Assembly (NCBI GenBank): GCA_023395615.1
Contig: JAEWYP010000041.1
Span: 1 to 23,755 of the forward strand
Length of the DNA: 23,755 nucleotides
Direction of reading: 5' to 3'
Origin: Bacillota bacterium
GTDB lineage: Bacteria > Bacillota > Clostridia > Christensenellales > Aristaeellaceae
A program made the position numbers and the translations under genes. The notes below the pieces were generated by a model. It had not been told where the DNA came from. It saw only the letters and a list, made by a program, of their open reading frames with translations, and searched no databases. This document shows positions 1 to 8,900 of this stretch, piece by piece. The number at the start of each line of letters is the position of its first letter. Position 1 is the first letter of the stretch.

Positions 1-978
1 GTGTACGACCTGCTGGGCGTCACCTTCGACAGCTACGCGGGCGAATCGTTCTACAACGACAAAATGGGCCGCGTACTTGACGAGCTGAAGGCGAAAAACC
101 TGCTGACCGTAAGCGACGGCGCGAGCATCGTGGACCTTTCCGAATCGGATATGCCACCCTGCCTGATCCTTAAAAAAGACGGAGCCACGCTGTATGCCAC
201 GCGCGATATCGCCGCGGCCCTGTACCGCGCGGACACCTACCATTTCGATAAATGCCTGTATGTGGTGGCCTATCAGCAGGACCTGCATTTCCGCCAGTGG
301 TTCAAGGTGGTGGAAAAGATGGGGTATCCCTGGGCGAAGGACCTGGTGCACGTCGCTTTCGGCATGATCTCCTACGAGGGACAGACGCTTTCCACCCGCA
401 AGGGGTACGTGGTATATCTGGAGGACCTGCTCAACCGAGCGCAGGAAAAAGCGCTGCAGATTATCGAGGAGAAAAGCCCCAACCTGGAAAACAAGGCCGA
501 CGTGGCGCGGCAGGTGGGCATCGGCGCGGTGATCTACGCCGATTTGCAGAATAACCGCATCAAGGATATCGACTTCTGGTGGGATCGGGCGCTCAACTTC
601 GACGGCGAAACCGGCCCGTATGTGCAATATACCCACGCGCGCTGCTGCTCGGTGCTGCGCAAGGCGACGGAACAGGCGGGCGAGCCGGCGCAGCCGGATT
701 ACGCCGCCCTGTCCGACGATTACGCGCAGGAGCTGCTGCGCCTGTTAAGCCGCTTCCCCGAGGCGGTGCTGGACGCGGCGGATAAATACGAACCGAGCAT
801 CGTAACCCGCGCGGTCACGGAGATTGCCAAGGCCTATAATAAATTCTATTACGAAAACCGCATACTGGACGACGATCCCGCCGTGCGGGAGGCGCGCCTG
901 CGCCTGACCCGCTCCGCGAAGGACGTGATCCGTACCGGCCTGTACCTGATCGGCATGGAAGCCCCGGAACGGATGTAA
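1..978 (+). CDS. argS: Arginyl-tRNA synthetase, C-terminal part (partial at window edge)
   Basis: Class I aminoacyl-tRNA synthetase that charges tRNA-Arg with arginine in the cytoplasm. The frame is open from base 1 and the first codon (GTG) is interior, not a start: the N-terminal domain and the HIGH-motif part of the Rossmann fold lie outside the window. Visible are the YATRDIAAALYR segment (about residues 65-76), the KMSKS-equivalent loop LSTRKG at residues 130-135 of the fragment, and the FDGETGPYVQYTHAR segment opening the DALR anticodon-binding domain near residue 200. The protein ends in APERM, close to the family's usual LGI..P.RM ending. About 325 of the usual 550-590 residues are present. 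A methyltransferase gene follows 67 bases downstream on the same strand. Function is very sure; only the 5' end is missing. Confidence 0.97.
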   Translation: MYDLLGVTFDSYAGESFYNDKMGRVLDELKAKNLLTVSDGASIVDLSESDMPPCLILKKDGATLYATRDIAAALYRADTYHFDKCLYVVAYQQDLHFRQWFKVVEKMGYPWAKDLVHVAFGMISYEGQTLSTRKGYVVYLEDLLNRAQEKALQIIEEKSPNLENKADVARQVGIGAVIYADLQNNRIKDIDFWWDRALNFDGETGPYVQYTHARCCSVLRKATEQAGEPAQPDYAALSDDYAQELLRLLSRFPEAVLDAADKYEPSIVTRAVTEIAKAYNKFYYENRILDDDPAVREARLRLTRSAKDVIRTGLYLIGMEAPERM

Positions 979-1045
979 ACCGATTTCTGTGAGAACCCGC
1001 CGGGCAGAGACGCTTTCGCGAACCAACGGAAAGGAAGGCAACACC

Positions 1046-1822
1046 ATGCAGACCCTGTTAAGCGTTCGCAACCCCGCCGTTCAGGCGGCGCGCGCCCTGC
1101 AAACCCGCAAGGCGCGCGAGGAAAGCGAATTATTCCTCTGTGAAGGGGAACATATGGTCGGCGAAGCGGCGAAAAACGTACCGAACGATGTGCGTACGGT
1201 GTTTGTGGCGCAGGAATGTGTGGAAAAGTACGCGCCGCTGCTGGAAAGCCTGCCGCAGGCGACCTGTTATGCGGTGCCGGAATCGGTATTGCAGGCGATT
1301 TCGCAGGTGAAAACCCCGCAAGGCATTGCCGCAACCGTGGTGTTGCCCCGACAGGTCCATCCTGAGGAGCTGGGCGACAAAGTGATTCTGCTGGAAAACG
1401 TGCAGGACCCCGGCAATGTCGGCACCATATTGCGTACCGCGGACGCGGCGGGTTTTACCGCCTGTGTGCTCACCCCCGGGTGCGCCGATCCGTTTTCCCC
1501 CAAGGCGTTGCGCGCCACCATGGGCAGTATTTTCCGCGTGCCCTGCGTGCAGGCGGACGATGCCGTGCAAACCGTGCGAACCCTGAAAACCGCCGGATAT
1601 GCGGTACTGGCTTCGGTACTGAACGGCGAGGATTTCTATACCCGGCGTAAACTGCCCCAAAAGGTGTGCGTCATCATCGGCAACGAGGGCGCGGGCATCA
1701 CCCCGCAGACCGCCGGAGAGGCGACCCACCGTTTCCGCCTGCCCATGCGCGGCGGCGCGGAATCCCTGAACGCCGCTATCGCCGCCGCGATCCTGATGTA
1801 CGAAATCACACAGCGCGGGTAA
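1046..1822 (+). CDS. SpoU/TrmH-family RNA 2'-O-methyltransferase
   Basis: S-adenosylmethionine-dependent 2'-O-ribose methyltransferase of the SPOUT superfamily, 258 residues, probably acting on 23S rRNA or tRNA in the cytoplasm. All three SpoU motifs are visible: N-x-x-DPGNVGTILRT at about residues 118-131, IIGNEGAGI around 210-218 and LPMRGGAESLNAAIA at 232-246, which form the knotted SAM site. The N-terminal 100 residues look like the L30e-like substrate-binding domain (VRNPAVQAARAL, then LCEGEHMVGEA). I chose the ATG at 1046 because GGAAGG lies 7 bases upstream; a longer frame to 989 has no ribosome site. It is the single-gene type resembling Bacillus YsgA/RlmB, and the exact nucleotide target cannot be told. 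Co-directional with argS and the next gene, possibly one transcript. Confidence 0.93.
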   Translation: MQTLLSVRNPAVQAARALQTRKAREESELFLCEGEHMVGEAAKNVPNDVRTVFVAQECVEKYAPLLESLPQATCYAVPESVLQAISQVKTPQGIAATVVLPRQVHPEELGDKVILLENVQDPGNVGTILRTADAAGFTACVLTPGCADPFSPKALRATMGSIFRVPCVQADDAVQTVRTLKTAGYAVLASVLNGEDFYTRRKLPQKVCVIIGNEGAGITPQTAGEATHRFRLPMRGGAESLNAAIAAAILMYEITQRG

Positions 1823-1885
1823 GAAACCACGGCAGGAGAACGTCAAGAGAAACGAGAACGATTTATTCGTTTGGAGGGATAAAGT

Positions 1886-2785
1886 ATGCAACAGTCCATC
1901 CCGGCGTTTGAAAGCCTGAGCCCGGAAGTTCAGGCCATGGTGCTTCAAAGCCAGCGAGACGAAGAAACAGGAGCGCTGATCTATGAATTTATGGCCAAAC
2001 GGGAGAAGAACCCCGACAACAGCGCGCTGCTGAAGAGGATGGGCGCGGACGAGAAACAGCACGCCGCCTTCTGGCAGAGCGTGAGCCGCAGGGAAGTGAA
2101 GCCCGACCGCTTCAAGCTGATGCGCCTGCGCATTCAAACATTGATTCTGGGATACACCTTCGTGTTAAAGCGCCTGTCCCAGACGGAGACCGCGGCGGTA
2201 GACGGCTATGAAAAGGTGAAAAGCCAGTTTCCGGACGCGGCCCGCGTGCAGGCGGATGAGATGCGCCACGAAAAAGAACTGATCGGTATGCTCAACGAGG
2301 AGCGCCTGCAATATGTGGGCGCGATGGTGCTGGGCTTAAACGACGCGCTGGTGGAACTGACCGGCACCATCGCCGGGCTTAGCTTCGCGCTGCAAAACAC
2401 ACGCGTGGTGGCGTTAAGCGGCATCATCACCGGCATCAGCGCTACGCTTTCGATGGCCGCGAGCAATTATCTGGCCGAACGCGCGGACGGAAACCCCAAC
2501 GCCGCGAAATCCAGCGTGTATACCGGCATCGCTTATCTGATTACCGTTGCGTTGCTGGTGCTGCCTTACCTGCTGCTGCCGGACAACCTGTGGGCCGTCG
2601 CGCTGGTGATGATGATCGCGATCGTGGTGCTGATTATCCTCGGTTTTAATTACTACATCAGCGTCGCCAAGAGCGTCCCGTTCCGGAAACGTTTTGTGGA
2701 AATGGTTTCAATCAGCATGGGCGTGATGGTGATCGCTTTCCTGATCGGCCTGCTGGCCAAAGCTCTGCTGGGTGTGAACCTGTAA
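1886..2785 (+). CDS. Er-VIT1 fusion: ferritin-like domain plus VIT1/CCC1-type Fe/Mn transporter
   Basis: Integral membrane protein of 299 residues joining a ferritin-like (erythrin) domain to a vacuolar-iron-transporter-type membrane domain. The N-terminal 140 residues carry the carboxylate/histidine metal motifs of rubrerythrin-like four-helix bundles: EE at 26-27, E56-x-x-H59, a Glu near 101 and E125-x-x-H128-E129. From about 143 the VIT1 signature GAMVLGLNDALVELTGTIAGL begins, and about five hydrophobic helices follow (roughly 145-170, 173-193, 210-230, 233-256, 270-295). The family includes bacterial MbfA, an iron exporter; here iron or manganese efflux or detoxification is inferred. The ATG at 1886 has a GGAGGG site 8 bases upstream. 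No Fur-like operator was recognised in the 63-base gap. Hairpin-rich DNA and a terminator follow. Confidence 0.9.
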   Translation: MQQSIPAFESLSPEVQAMVLQSQRDEETGALIYEFMAKREKNPDNSALLKRMGADEKQHAAFWQSVSRREVKPDRFKLMRLRIQTLILGYTFVLKRLSQTETAAVDGYEKVKSQFPDAARVQADEMRHEKELIGMLNEERLQYVGAMVLGLNDALVELTGTIAGLSFALQNTRVVALSGIITGISATLSMAASNYLAERADGNPNAAKSSVYTGIAYLITVALLVLPYLLLPDNLWAVALVMMIAIVVLIILGFNYYISVAKSVPFRKRFVEMVSISMGVMVIAFLIGLLAKALLGVNL

Positions 2786-2807
2786 ATCGAAAGAGAAAGC
2801 CGTGGCT

Positions 2808-3079
2808 ACAGACCGTCAAAAAAGCGGACTTCACCACTCTTTTAACGGTCTGTTTGCGGACAAGCCGCAAACTCCCCGCTCGACCGGCACCATAGGGAAG
2901 CGTGTGCCCTGTGGGCACGGCCGCGAGGCGGCCAGCGACCCGAAGGTGAAAAGCGAAACGAGCAGGTAAGCGATAGCGCAACCTGTGAAGATTGAGCGAC
3001 CGGGAAAGTCGGGCGATACGAATTGAATCAGAGGGCTTCGGCCCTCCAATACCACCGGAAAACGCAGGTTTTTTGACAA
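2808..3079 (+). ncRNA. Hairpin-rich intergenic element, candidate structured RNA or long 3' UTR
   Basis: No gene fits this stretch, but inverted repeats succeed each other almost without spacing. They are a 9-bp stem 2808-2816/2845-2853, an 8-bp stem 2852-2859/2865-2872 (overlapping the former by 2 bases), 6-bp stems 2904-2909/2913-2918 and 2919-2924/2928-2933, CAGGT/ACCTG 2963-2967/2981-2985 with an inner GCG/CGC, CGAC/GTCG 2997-3011, and a 6-bp stem with a UUCG loop at 3031-3046. GCGA-type words recur between them. No promoter was found just upstream, so it may be the 3' UTR of the Er-VIT1 transcript rather than an independent RNA, or a dispersed palindromic repeat. Strand assumed plus because the terminator points that way. 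Confidence 0.35.
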
Positions 3080-3085
3080 GATGAG

Positions 3086-3129
3086 GCCGCGGCTTCGGGG
3101 GAGCAATCCCCCGCAGGCCGCGGCTTTTT
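3086..3129 (+). terminator. Rho-independent terminator
   Basis: GCCGCGGC (3086-3093) pairs with GCCGCGGC (3117-3124). An inner CGGGGG/CCCCCG stem (3096-3101/3108-3113) closes a 6-base loop, and TTTTT (3125-3129) follows. It ends plus-strand transcription from the Er-VIT1 gene and its hairpin-rich tail just before the convergent glgP stop. On the minus strand it lacks a T-run. Confidence 0.85.
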
Positions 3130-3147
3130 CTATGGAGTTGTTTCTGG

Positions 3148-5595
3148 TTAAATCGGCGGAATATGCCAGATGTTGTCGTTATACTCCCGAATGGTACGGT
3201 CCGACGCGAAATAACCGGACTTAGCTACATTGTGGATCGCCATACGGTTCCACTTTTCGCGGTCGCGGTAATCGGTCAGCATCCGGCGGTTTGCCATGGA
3301 ATAACTGCCGAAATCCTTTAGTACAAAATACTCGTCCGGCATTCCGCCGTAATCCCCAATCAGCAGCATATGGTACAGGTCCTGCAGAGCCATCGGCTCG
3401 TCCGGGAACAGCGTGCCGTCCAGCCACTGGCTCAGCGCCCGGCGAATTTCCCCGTTCGTTTCAAAAATGCTCATGGGGTTGTAAGTGTGATCCCGGTAGA
3501 GGCTATCCACCGCGTCTGCGCGCATGCCGAAGATGTAGATGTTATCCGGCCCTACGCGGTCGAAAATTTCCACGTTCGCCCCGTCCATAGTGCCCAGCGT
3601 CAGCGCGCCGTTCATCATAAACTTCATATTGCCGGTACCGCTGGCTTCTTTTCCGGCGGTCGAAAGCTGCTGGCTGATCTCTGCGGCGGGCATCAGGTAT
3701 TCGGCGGTGGAAACGTCGTAGTTTTCGATGTAAACGACCTTGAGGAATTTCTTTGCTCTGTCGTTTTTCTCAATCAGCGACGCAAGCGCGTTGATATAGC
3801 GGATAATCAGCTTGGCGCGGTAATATCCCGGCGCGGCTTTAGCGCCGAACAGGAAGGCGCGCGGCGGCGCGTCATAATTCGGGTCCTCGACCACACGATT
3901 ATAAAGAACCTGAATATGCAGCGCGTTTAGCAGCTGACGTTTGTACTCGTGCAGGCGTTTGGCCTGTACGTCGAAGATAAAATCGGGGTCAAGCGTAATC
4001 CCCTGCCGCTTTCCGATCAGGGCGGCCAGCCGTTCCTTATTCTGCCGTTTCACCTGCTCAAACTTGCCGCGGAAAGCCGCGTCATCGGCAAAAGGCAGCA
4101 GTTTTTCCAGCTCATCCGCGTCCCGGTAAAAGCCTGTCCCGATCGCTTCGCCGATCAGGTCCCGCAATCCGGGGTTGGCGGAAAGCAACCAGCGGCGGTG
4201 GGTGATGCCGTTGGTAATGGCGCTGAACTTGTCCGGCTCCACCAGATAGAAATCATGGAAAAGCGTTTCCGTAAGGATTTTCCCATGCAGCTGGCTTACC
4301 CCGTTTACGCTGAAGGAATACGCCGCGCACAGATTCGCCATATGCAGCTGGCCATACCCAAGGATCGCCATATGGCCGATCCGCTCCCACTGCCCGGGGA
4401 ACAGGGTAAACAATTTTGCGCAAAGGCGACGATTCAGCTCCTCCAGGATCATGTAAACGCGCGGAAGCGTCTGCTTCACCATGTCCTGCGGCCAATGCTC
4501 CAGCGCTTCCTGCATCACGGTGTGGTTAGTATAGGCGATGCAGCGCCGGGTGATGCTTTCAGCCTCTTCCCAACCCAGCCCCTCCTGATCAATCAGCAGC
4601 CGCATCAGCTCCGGGATCGCAAGCCCCGGATGAGTGTCATTGATGTGAAAGACCACTTTTTCCGGCAGAAGGTCGAAATTGTTGCCATACTGCCGCTTGA
4701 AATCCTTCAATGCGTATTGAAGCGTAGCGGAAGTAAAGAAATAATGCTGCTTCATGCGAAGCTGCTTGCCTTCCCAGTGGCTGTCCTCCGGATAAAGCAC
4801 CTTATTGATCACTTCGGCCATCTTCATTTCATCCATGGCATGGTCGTAATCGCCCCGGCCGAAGGATTTCAGGTCGAAGACTTCGCGGCTGCGCGCGCTC
4901 CACGTGCGAAGGGTGTTTACGCAGTCGGTATCGTATCCCACTACGGGCATATCGTAAGGAACTGCGTCGATCGTGTAGGCGTTTTCCAGCGTAAACATCG
5001 TTCGTCCGTTTTCCACGGTCTCGCGTACGTCTCCGCCGAACTGAACCTGGCAGATGTCCTCCGAAGCCACGATCTCCCAAACGTTACCGTTTTGCAGCCA
5101 GGTATCCGGCAGTTCCACCTGCTGACCGTCTACAATTTTCTGCCGGAACAGGCCGTATTCATAGCGAATGGTACAGCCCATGGAGGGGATGTTAAGGCTG
5201 GATAGACTGTCCAGAAAGCAGGCGGCCAGACGACCCAGCCCGCCGTTGCCCAGCGCCGGTTCCGGTTCCTCAGCCAGGATCGACAGCGGGTTGATCCCCA
5301 GGCTTTCAAGCGCCTGACGGTAATCATCCTGACTGCAAAGGTTGATCAGGTTGCAGTTCATACTGCGGCCCATTAAAAATTCTACTGAAAGGTAGTACAG
5401 CCGTTTTCCCTGCTCATCCGCGCGTTTTTCGCGGCTGATCATCCACTTTTGCATAATTTGATCGCGAACTGTGGAGGCGGTTGCTTTATATAGCTGCTGA
5501 AGCGACGCGCTCTCTACGGTTACACCGTAATAGCGCTGCAATTTCCCGGCGATGCTCTGGCGGATGCCTTCCGCGTCGAAATGGGATGTCGCCAT
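3148..5595 (-). CDS. glgP: Glycogen/maltodextrin phosphorylase
   Basis: Pyridoxal-phosphate enzyme of family GT35 that releases glucose-1-phosphate from the non-reducing ends of alpha-1,4-glucans in the cytoplasm. The protein has 815 residues, the usual bacterial length. Diagnostic stretches are YYLSVEFLMGR near the N-terminus, GNGGLGRLAACFLDSL, VVFHINDTHPGLAIPELMRLL, QAKRLHEYKRQLLN, and the PLP site STAGKEASGTGNMKFMMNG with the Schiff-base lysine at about K658. I chose the ATG at 5595, preceded by GGGGGG 5 bases upstream; the open frame extends 23 codons further but runs over the promoter. It is alone on its strand, with no other glg genes beside it. The phosphohexomutase at 16862 could use its product. 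Confidence 0.97.
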   Translation of the reverse strand: MATSHFDAEGIRQSIAGKLQRYYGVTVESASLQQLYKATASTVRDQIMQKWMISREKRADEQGKRLYYLSVEFLMGRSMNCNLINLCSQDDYRQALESLGINPLSILAEEPEPALGNGGLGRLAACFLDSLSSLNIPSMGCTIRYEYGLFRQKIVDGQQVELPDTWLQNGNVWEIVASEDICQVQFGGDVRETVENGRTMFTLENAYTIDAVPYDMPVVGYDTDCVNTLRTWSARSREVFDLKSFGRGDYDHAMDEMKMAEVINKVLYPEDSHWEGKQLRMKQHYFFTSATLQYALKDFKRQYGNNFDLLPEKVVFHINDTHPGLAIPELMRLLIDQEGLGWEEAESITRRCIAYTNHTVMQEALEHWPQDMVKQTLPRVYMILEELNRRLCAKLFTLFPGQWERIGHMAILGYGQLHMANLCAAYSFSVNGVSQLHGKILTETLFHDFYLVEPDKFSAITNGITHRRWLLSANPGLRDLIGEAIGTGFYRDADELEKLLPFADDAAFRGKFEQVKRQNKERLAALIGKRQGITLDPDFIFDVQAKRLHEYKRQLLNALHIQVLYNRVVEDPNYDAPPRAFLFGAKAAPGYYRAKLIIRYINALASLIEKNDRAKKFLKVVYIENYDVSTAEYLMPAAEISQQLSTAGKEASGTGNMKFMMNGALTLGTMDGANVEIFDRVGPDNIYIFGMRADAVDSLYRDHTYNPMSIFETNGEIRRALSQWLDGTLFPDEPMALQDLYHMLLIGDYGGMPDEYFVLKDFGSYSMANRRMLTDYRDREKWNRMAIHNVAKSGYFASDRTIREYNDNIWHIPPI

Positions 5596-5622
5596 GCGAA
5601 CCCCCCTTTCCCAAGATGAGTT

Positions 5623-5652
5623 ATTATACCATGCGCAAAACAATACGGTAAA
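5623..5652 (-). promoter_or_regulatory. Sigma-A promoter of glgP
   Basis: On the minus strand TTTACC (5652-5647), an 18-base spacer and a perfect TATAAT (5628-5623) stand 27 bases before the glgP start codon, giving a leader of only about 20 bases. Confidence 0.7.
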
Positions 5653-5748
5653 CAAGCAAATCAAAATCCCGAAATCGCCGACCGATAAGTTACGCTGGAA
5701 ACGAAAACGAAATGATTATTTTCGATCATAGTTAGGAAATCACAACAT

Positions 5749-5764
5749 TGTTTCACGTGAAACA
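5749..5764. promoter_or_regulatory. parS: parS site 1 (ParB/Spo0J binding)
   Basis: A perfect 16-base palindrome TGTTTCACGTGAAACA, identical to the conserved chromosomal parS sequence bound by ParB/Spo0J. It is intergenic, between the glgP promoter and addA. Such sites load ParB-CTP clamps and SMC near the replication origin. Confidence 0.93.
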
Positions 5765-5902
5765 TTTGTGAGCCATTACGATGGAGATGTTTTTACTTCC
5801 CTGTCTAACAACACAGAAACGATAACGATTATAAGTGGAATGCGTCCGGTTTGATGGTAAGCTCACACGGACAAAACGGCATGCAAAAAACAACATGCGG
5901 AA
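5765..5902. other. Intergenic spacer between parS sites
   Basis: This is part of the 395-base gap 5596-5990. It is more AT-rich than the flanking genes and holds no frame with a ribosome site. No terminator or DnaA box of full consensus was seen. The two flanking parS palindromes are the only clear signals. Confidence 0.5.
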
Positions 5903-5918
5903 TGTTTCACGTGAAACA
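5903..5918. promoter_or_regulatory. parS: parS site 2 (ParB/Spo0J binding)
   Basis: A second perfect TGTTTCACGTGAAACA palindrome, in an extended AATGTTTCACGTGAAACATT context (20 bases, fully symmetric). It lies 154 bases from site 1 and 20 bases upstream of the addA -35 box, so bound or spreading ParB could affect addA transcription. Confidence 0.95.
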
Positions 5919-5937
5919 TTCTAAAGGTTTTCCCGAC

Positions 5938-5967
5938 TTGCCAAAACAAATCAAAACGCGATACAAT
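5938..5967 (+). promoter_or_regulatory. Promoter of addA
   Basis: TTGCCA (5938-5943), an 18-base spacer and TACAAT (5962-5967) stand 23 bases before the addA start. The short leader contains the strong GGGGGAGGTG ribosome site. parS site 2 is immediately upstream. Confidence 0.65.
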
Positions 5968-5990
5968 AACCCTGAGGGGGAGGTGATTCG

Positions 5991-8900
5991 ATGGGCCTGA
6001 CCGAAGCGCAGCAGGCGGCGGTAGACGCGCGCAATCGGCAATTACTTGTCTCCGCAGCGGCGGGCAGCGGAAAAACCCGGGTGTTGATCGAGCGCATCTT
6101 TTCACTGATCAGCCGCGACCACTTATCTGTAGATCGGATGCTGATCGTCACCTTTACCCACGCAGCCGCGGCTGAAATGAGGGAACGTTTGCAGGCACGC
6201 CTGTCGGAAGCCGCCGATACGGACCGCGATATTCGCAGGCAGGCAGAACTGATGGAAACCGCGCAGATCAGCACCCTGCACAGTTTCTGCCAGAAGCTGG
6301 TTCGCGAATATTTTCAGGCGGTGGATATCGATCCGCAGGCCATGCTGGGCGATGAGGCGATTTGCGCCAACCTGAAAAGCAAGGCGCAATCTGACGCGAT
6401 GGATGCGCTGTACGAGCGCGCGGCGTCCGGCGATGCTTATGCGCAATCCCTGACGCTTAAATTTGATGAAAAGCAGATCGATCGGATGATTTCCGATCTT
6501 TATCCGTTTTTAATGGCGATGCCTGATCCGTTTGCCTGGCTGGAGGATCAGGCGGCCCATACGTACGGACCCGAAGACCTGATAAAAGGAAACATGGCGG
6601 AAACACTGTTGGCGGATTGCGGAATGCTGGTTTCCGGAGCGTCGGAACTGGCCCAAAGGAACCTGCGGCTGGCAGAGAATCCTCTATGCCCGGAGGCATA
6701 TCTGCCGGTAATAAAGTCGGATCAAATTGCGGTGAAGGCAGTGGAAGATGCCATTAGTGATGGATTGCCTGCCGTAAGTACGGCGGTCAAGGCATTTTCG
6801 CTGATGCGCCTTCCCTCGCTTCGCAAACAGGAGCCTGAACAAGAGAATGTCCGGGACGAATACAAAGGCAACCGGGACCAGATTAAGAAACTTGTCGGCG
6901 CAGTATCCGAGAATGTGCCGGATGATCCGCAAACCGCCATCCATCGCCTGAACGCAATGCAACCATCGCTGGCTGCGCTTGCGGCACTGATACGCGATAC
7001 CGATGAACGGTATGGCGCCGCCAAGAAAGAGCGAAATCTGATCGACTTTTCCGATCTGGAACGGATGGCGCTTCGGATTTTGGCAAATCCGGATATTCGG
7101 GAGGAAATCGCCTCGCGATACGACGGCGTGTTTGTGGATGAATATCAGGACATCAGCGCTGTGCAGGAAGCCATTTTAAACGCTTTGAAGCGTGATGTTT
7201 CACGTGAAACATCCGGCGTGCCGCAGCGATATTTTTATGTGGGCGACGTTAAGCAGAGCATCTACCGCTTCCGGCAGGCGGACCCGACGCTGTTTATGGG
7301 GAAAGCGAAGTCGTTTTCTCCCGACAGGGACGCGCCCGCCCGACGCATTACGCTGAATGCCAACTTCCGCTCCCGGGAAACGGTGCTGTCGGCGGTCAAC
7401 CGGGTGTTTGAACGGGTAATGCGTTCCGACGTGACGGAAATTGATTACGATACGGAGGCGCGCCTGTACCCCGGCGTGCCAAGCGTGGGCGACCCGCCCG
7501 TGAGCCTGCACCTGTTTACCCAGCCGGTTCGGGCAGGCGAACGCGCCGCGTTGCAGGCGTATGCCATTGCGCGCGAAATCGCTTTCCGCGTGGGTAAACC
7601 GCTCGCGGATCGTGAAGGGAAACCGGCAGGCGTTCTGAGATACCGGGATATTGCCATTCTGGCCCCGAAGATGAAAGGCGTATCGGATGTGCTGGAACGA
7701 ACTTTGAATGAAATGGGCATCCCGGTATATTGCGAGGATCGGGGTTCGGGGATGGCGACCGAGGAGACAGCGCAGGCGTTGAATTTTTTGCGGCTGCTAA
7801 ACAATGCCTCGGATGATCTGGCCCTGCTTGGCTGGCTGCGCGGCCCTGCCGTGGGGATGAGCGAGCGGGAACTGGCAGAGATTCGGCTGAAAAGCTTTTC
7901 GGGTTCGTATCTGAATGCCGTTCTCGCGATGGCGGCGGAAACAAGCGCGCTGGCCGGACGATGCAAAGCGTTGATGGAGGCGCTGGAACGCGAACGCTTT
8001 TTAGCGGCAGAAATGCCGCTGGATGAATATCTGTGGGGATGGCTGAACCGATCCGGCCTGTACGCGTTCTATGGCTGCCAGCCCGGCGGGAGGCTCAGGC
8101 AGGCCAACCTGCGAATGTTGTGCGAAAAAGCGGGAGAATACGAAAAGCATCGCGGCGGGGGGCTGCAAAACTTTCTGGCAAGCGTGGAAGCACAGGCGGG
8201 CGTGCAGGATAGCGCCAGTCCTACGGTGCTGAGCCCGCACGAGGATGTGGTGCGGGTCATGACGATCCACAAATCCAAAGGCTTGGAGTTTCCTGTGGTG
8301 TTTGTGATGGGGTTGGAGGAATCCTTCAGCCGTAGAGACCGTTCCGAGCTGGCAGCGCACGCACGGCTTGGGGTGGCGCTTCCTTACGTAAACGAGGAAA
8401 TGCGGACGACTTCCGACACGATGCTGAAAGCCGCGATTAACCTGCGAAGGCAGGCCGAAGAAAAGGCGGAACGGGCGCGGCTTTTATACGTTGCCATGAC
8501 ACGCGCGCAGGAGGAGCTGGTTCTGCTGGGATGCACACAGGATGCGATACCGCAGCAAATCGGGGCCGGGACAGATGAAAAGGATTCCGCGTACACAATT
8601 TTCGGCGCAGGAAGTATGCTGGACTGGGTGCGCCTCTGCCTGGACGGCCGAGACGTTGTAGAGGAGGCGACCCCGGAGGGCGTTATCGACAATCCGCTAT
8701 GGAGAAACGATCAATCAGGGCAGTTATCCACCGAATCCACAAGTATTCCACAAAAACAGGGGGCTTGGAGAGTGGTTTTCCACAATGCCCCACAGGAATT
8801 GGAAACGGCGCTTCTGCGTTCGCGCGGGCTTGCGGAGCAGGAAGAACTGGATCAGCGCGGGAAAAGGCTGGCGGAACTTGCGGAACAGGTACGGTTACAT

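Noticed and set aside
1..3. GTG at base 1 as the start of an argS gene
   Set aside because: The reading frame begins in the middle of the Rossmann domain, so this is the window edge, not initiation.
3086..3129. Bidirectional terminator also serving glgP
   Set aside because: Read on the minus strand the stem is not followed by a T-run, so only plus-strand use is supported.
3949..5205. Long plus-strand open frame of 418 codons opposite glgP
   Set aside because: It is the antisense shadow of a clear GT35 phosphorylase, has no ribosome site or known domain, and arises from GC-rich codon bias.
5696..5708. CcpA cre-like sequence TGGAAACGAAAAC upstream of glgP
   Set aside because: It matches only the loose core with both outer positions off, and such words are frequent in AT-rich gaps. 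Too weak to list as a site.
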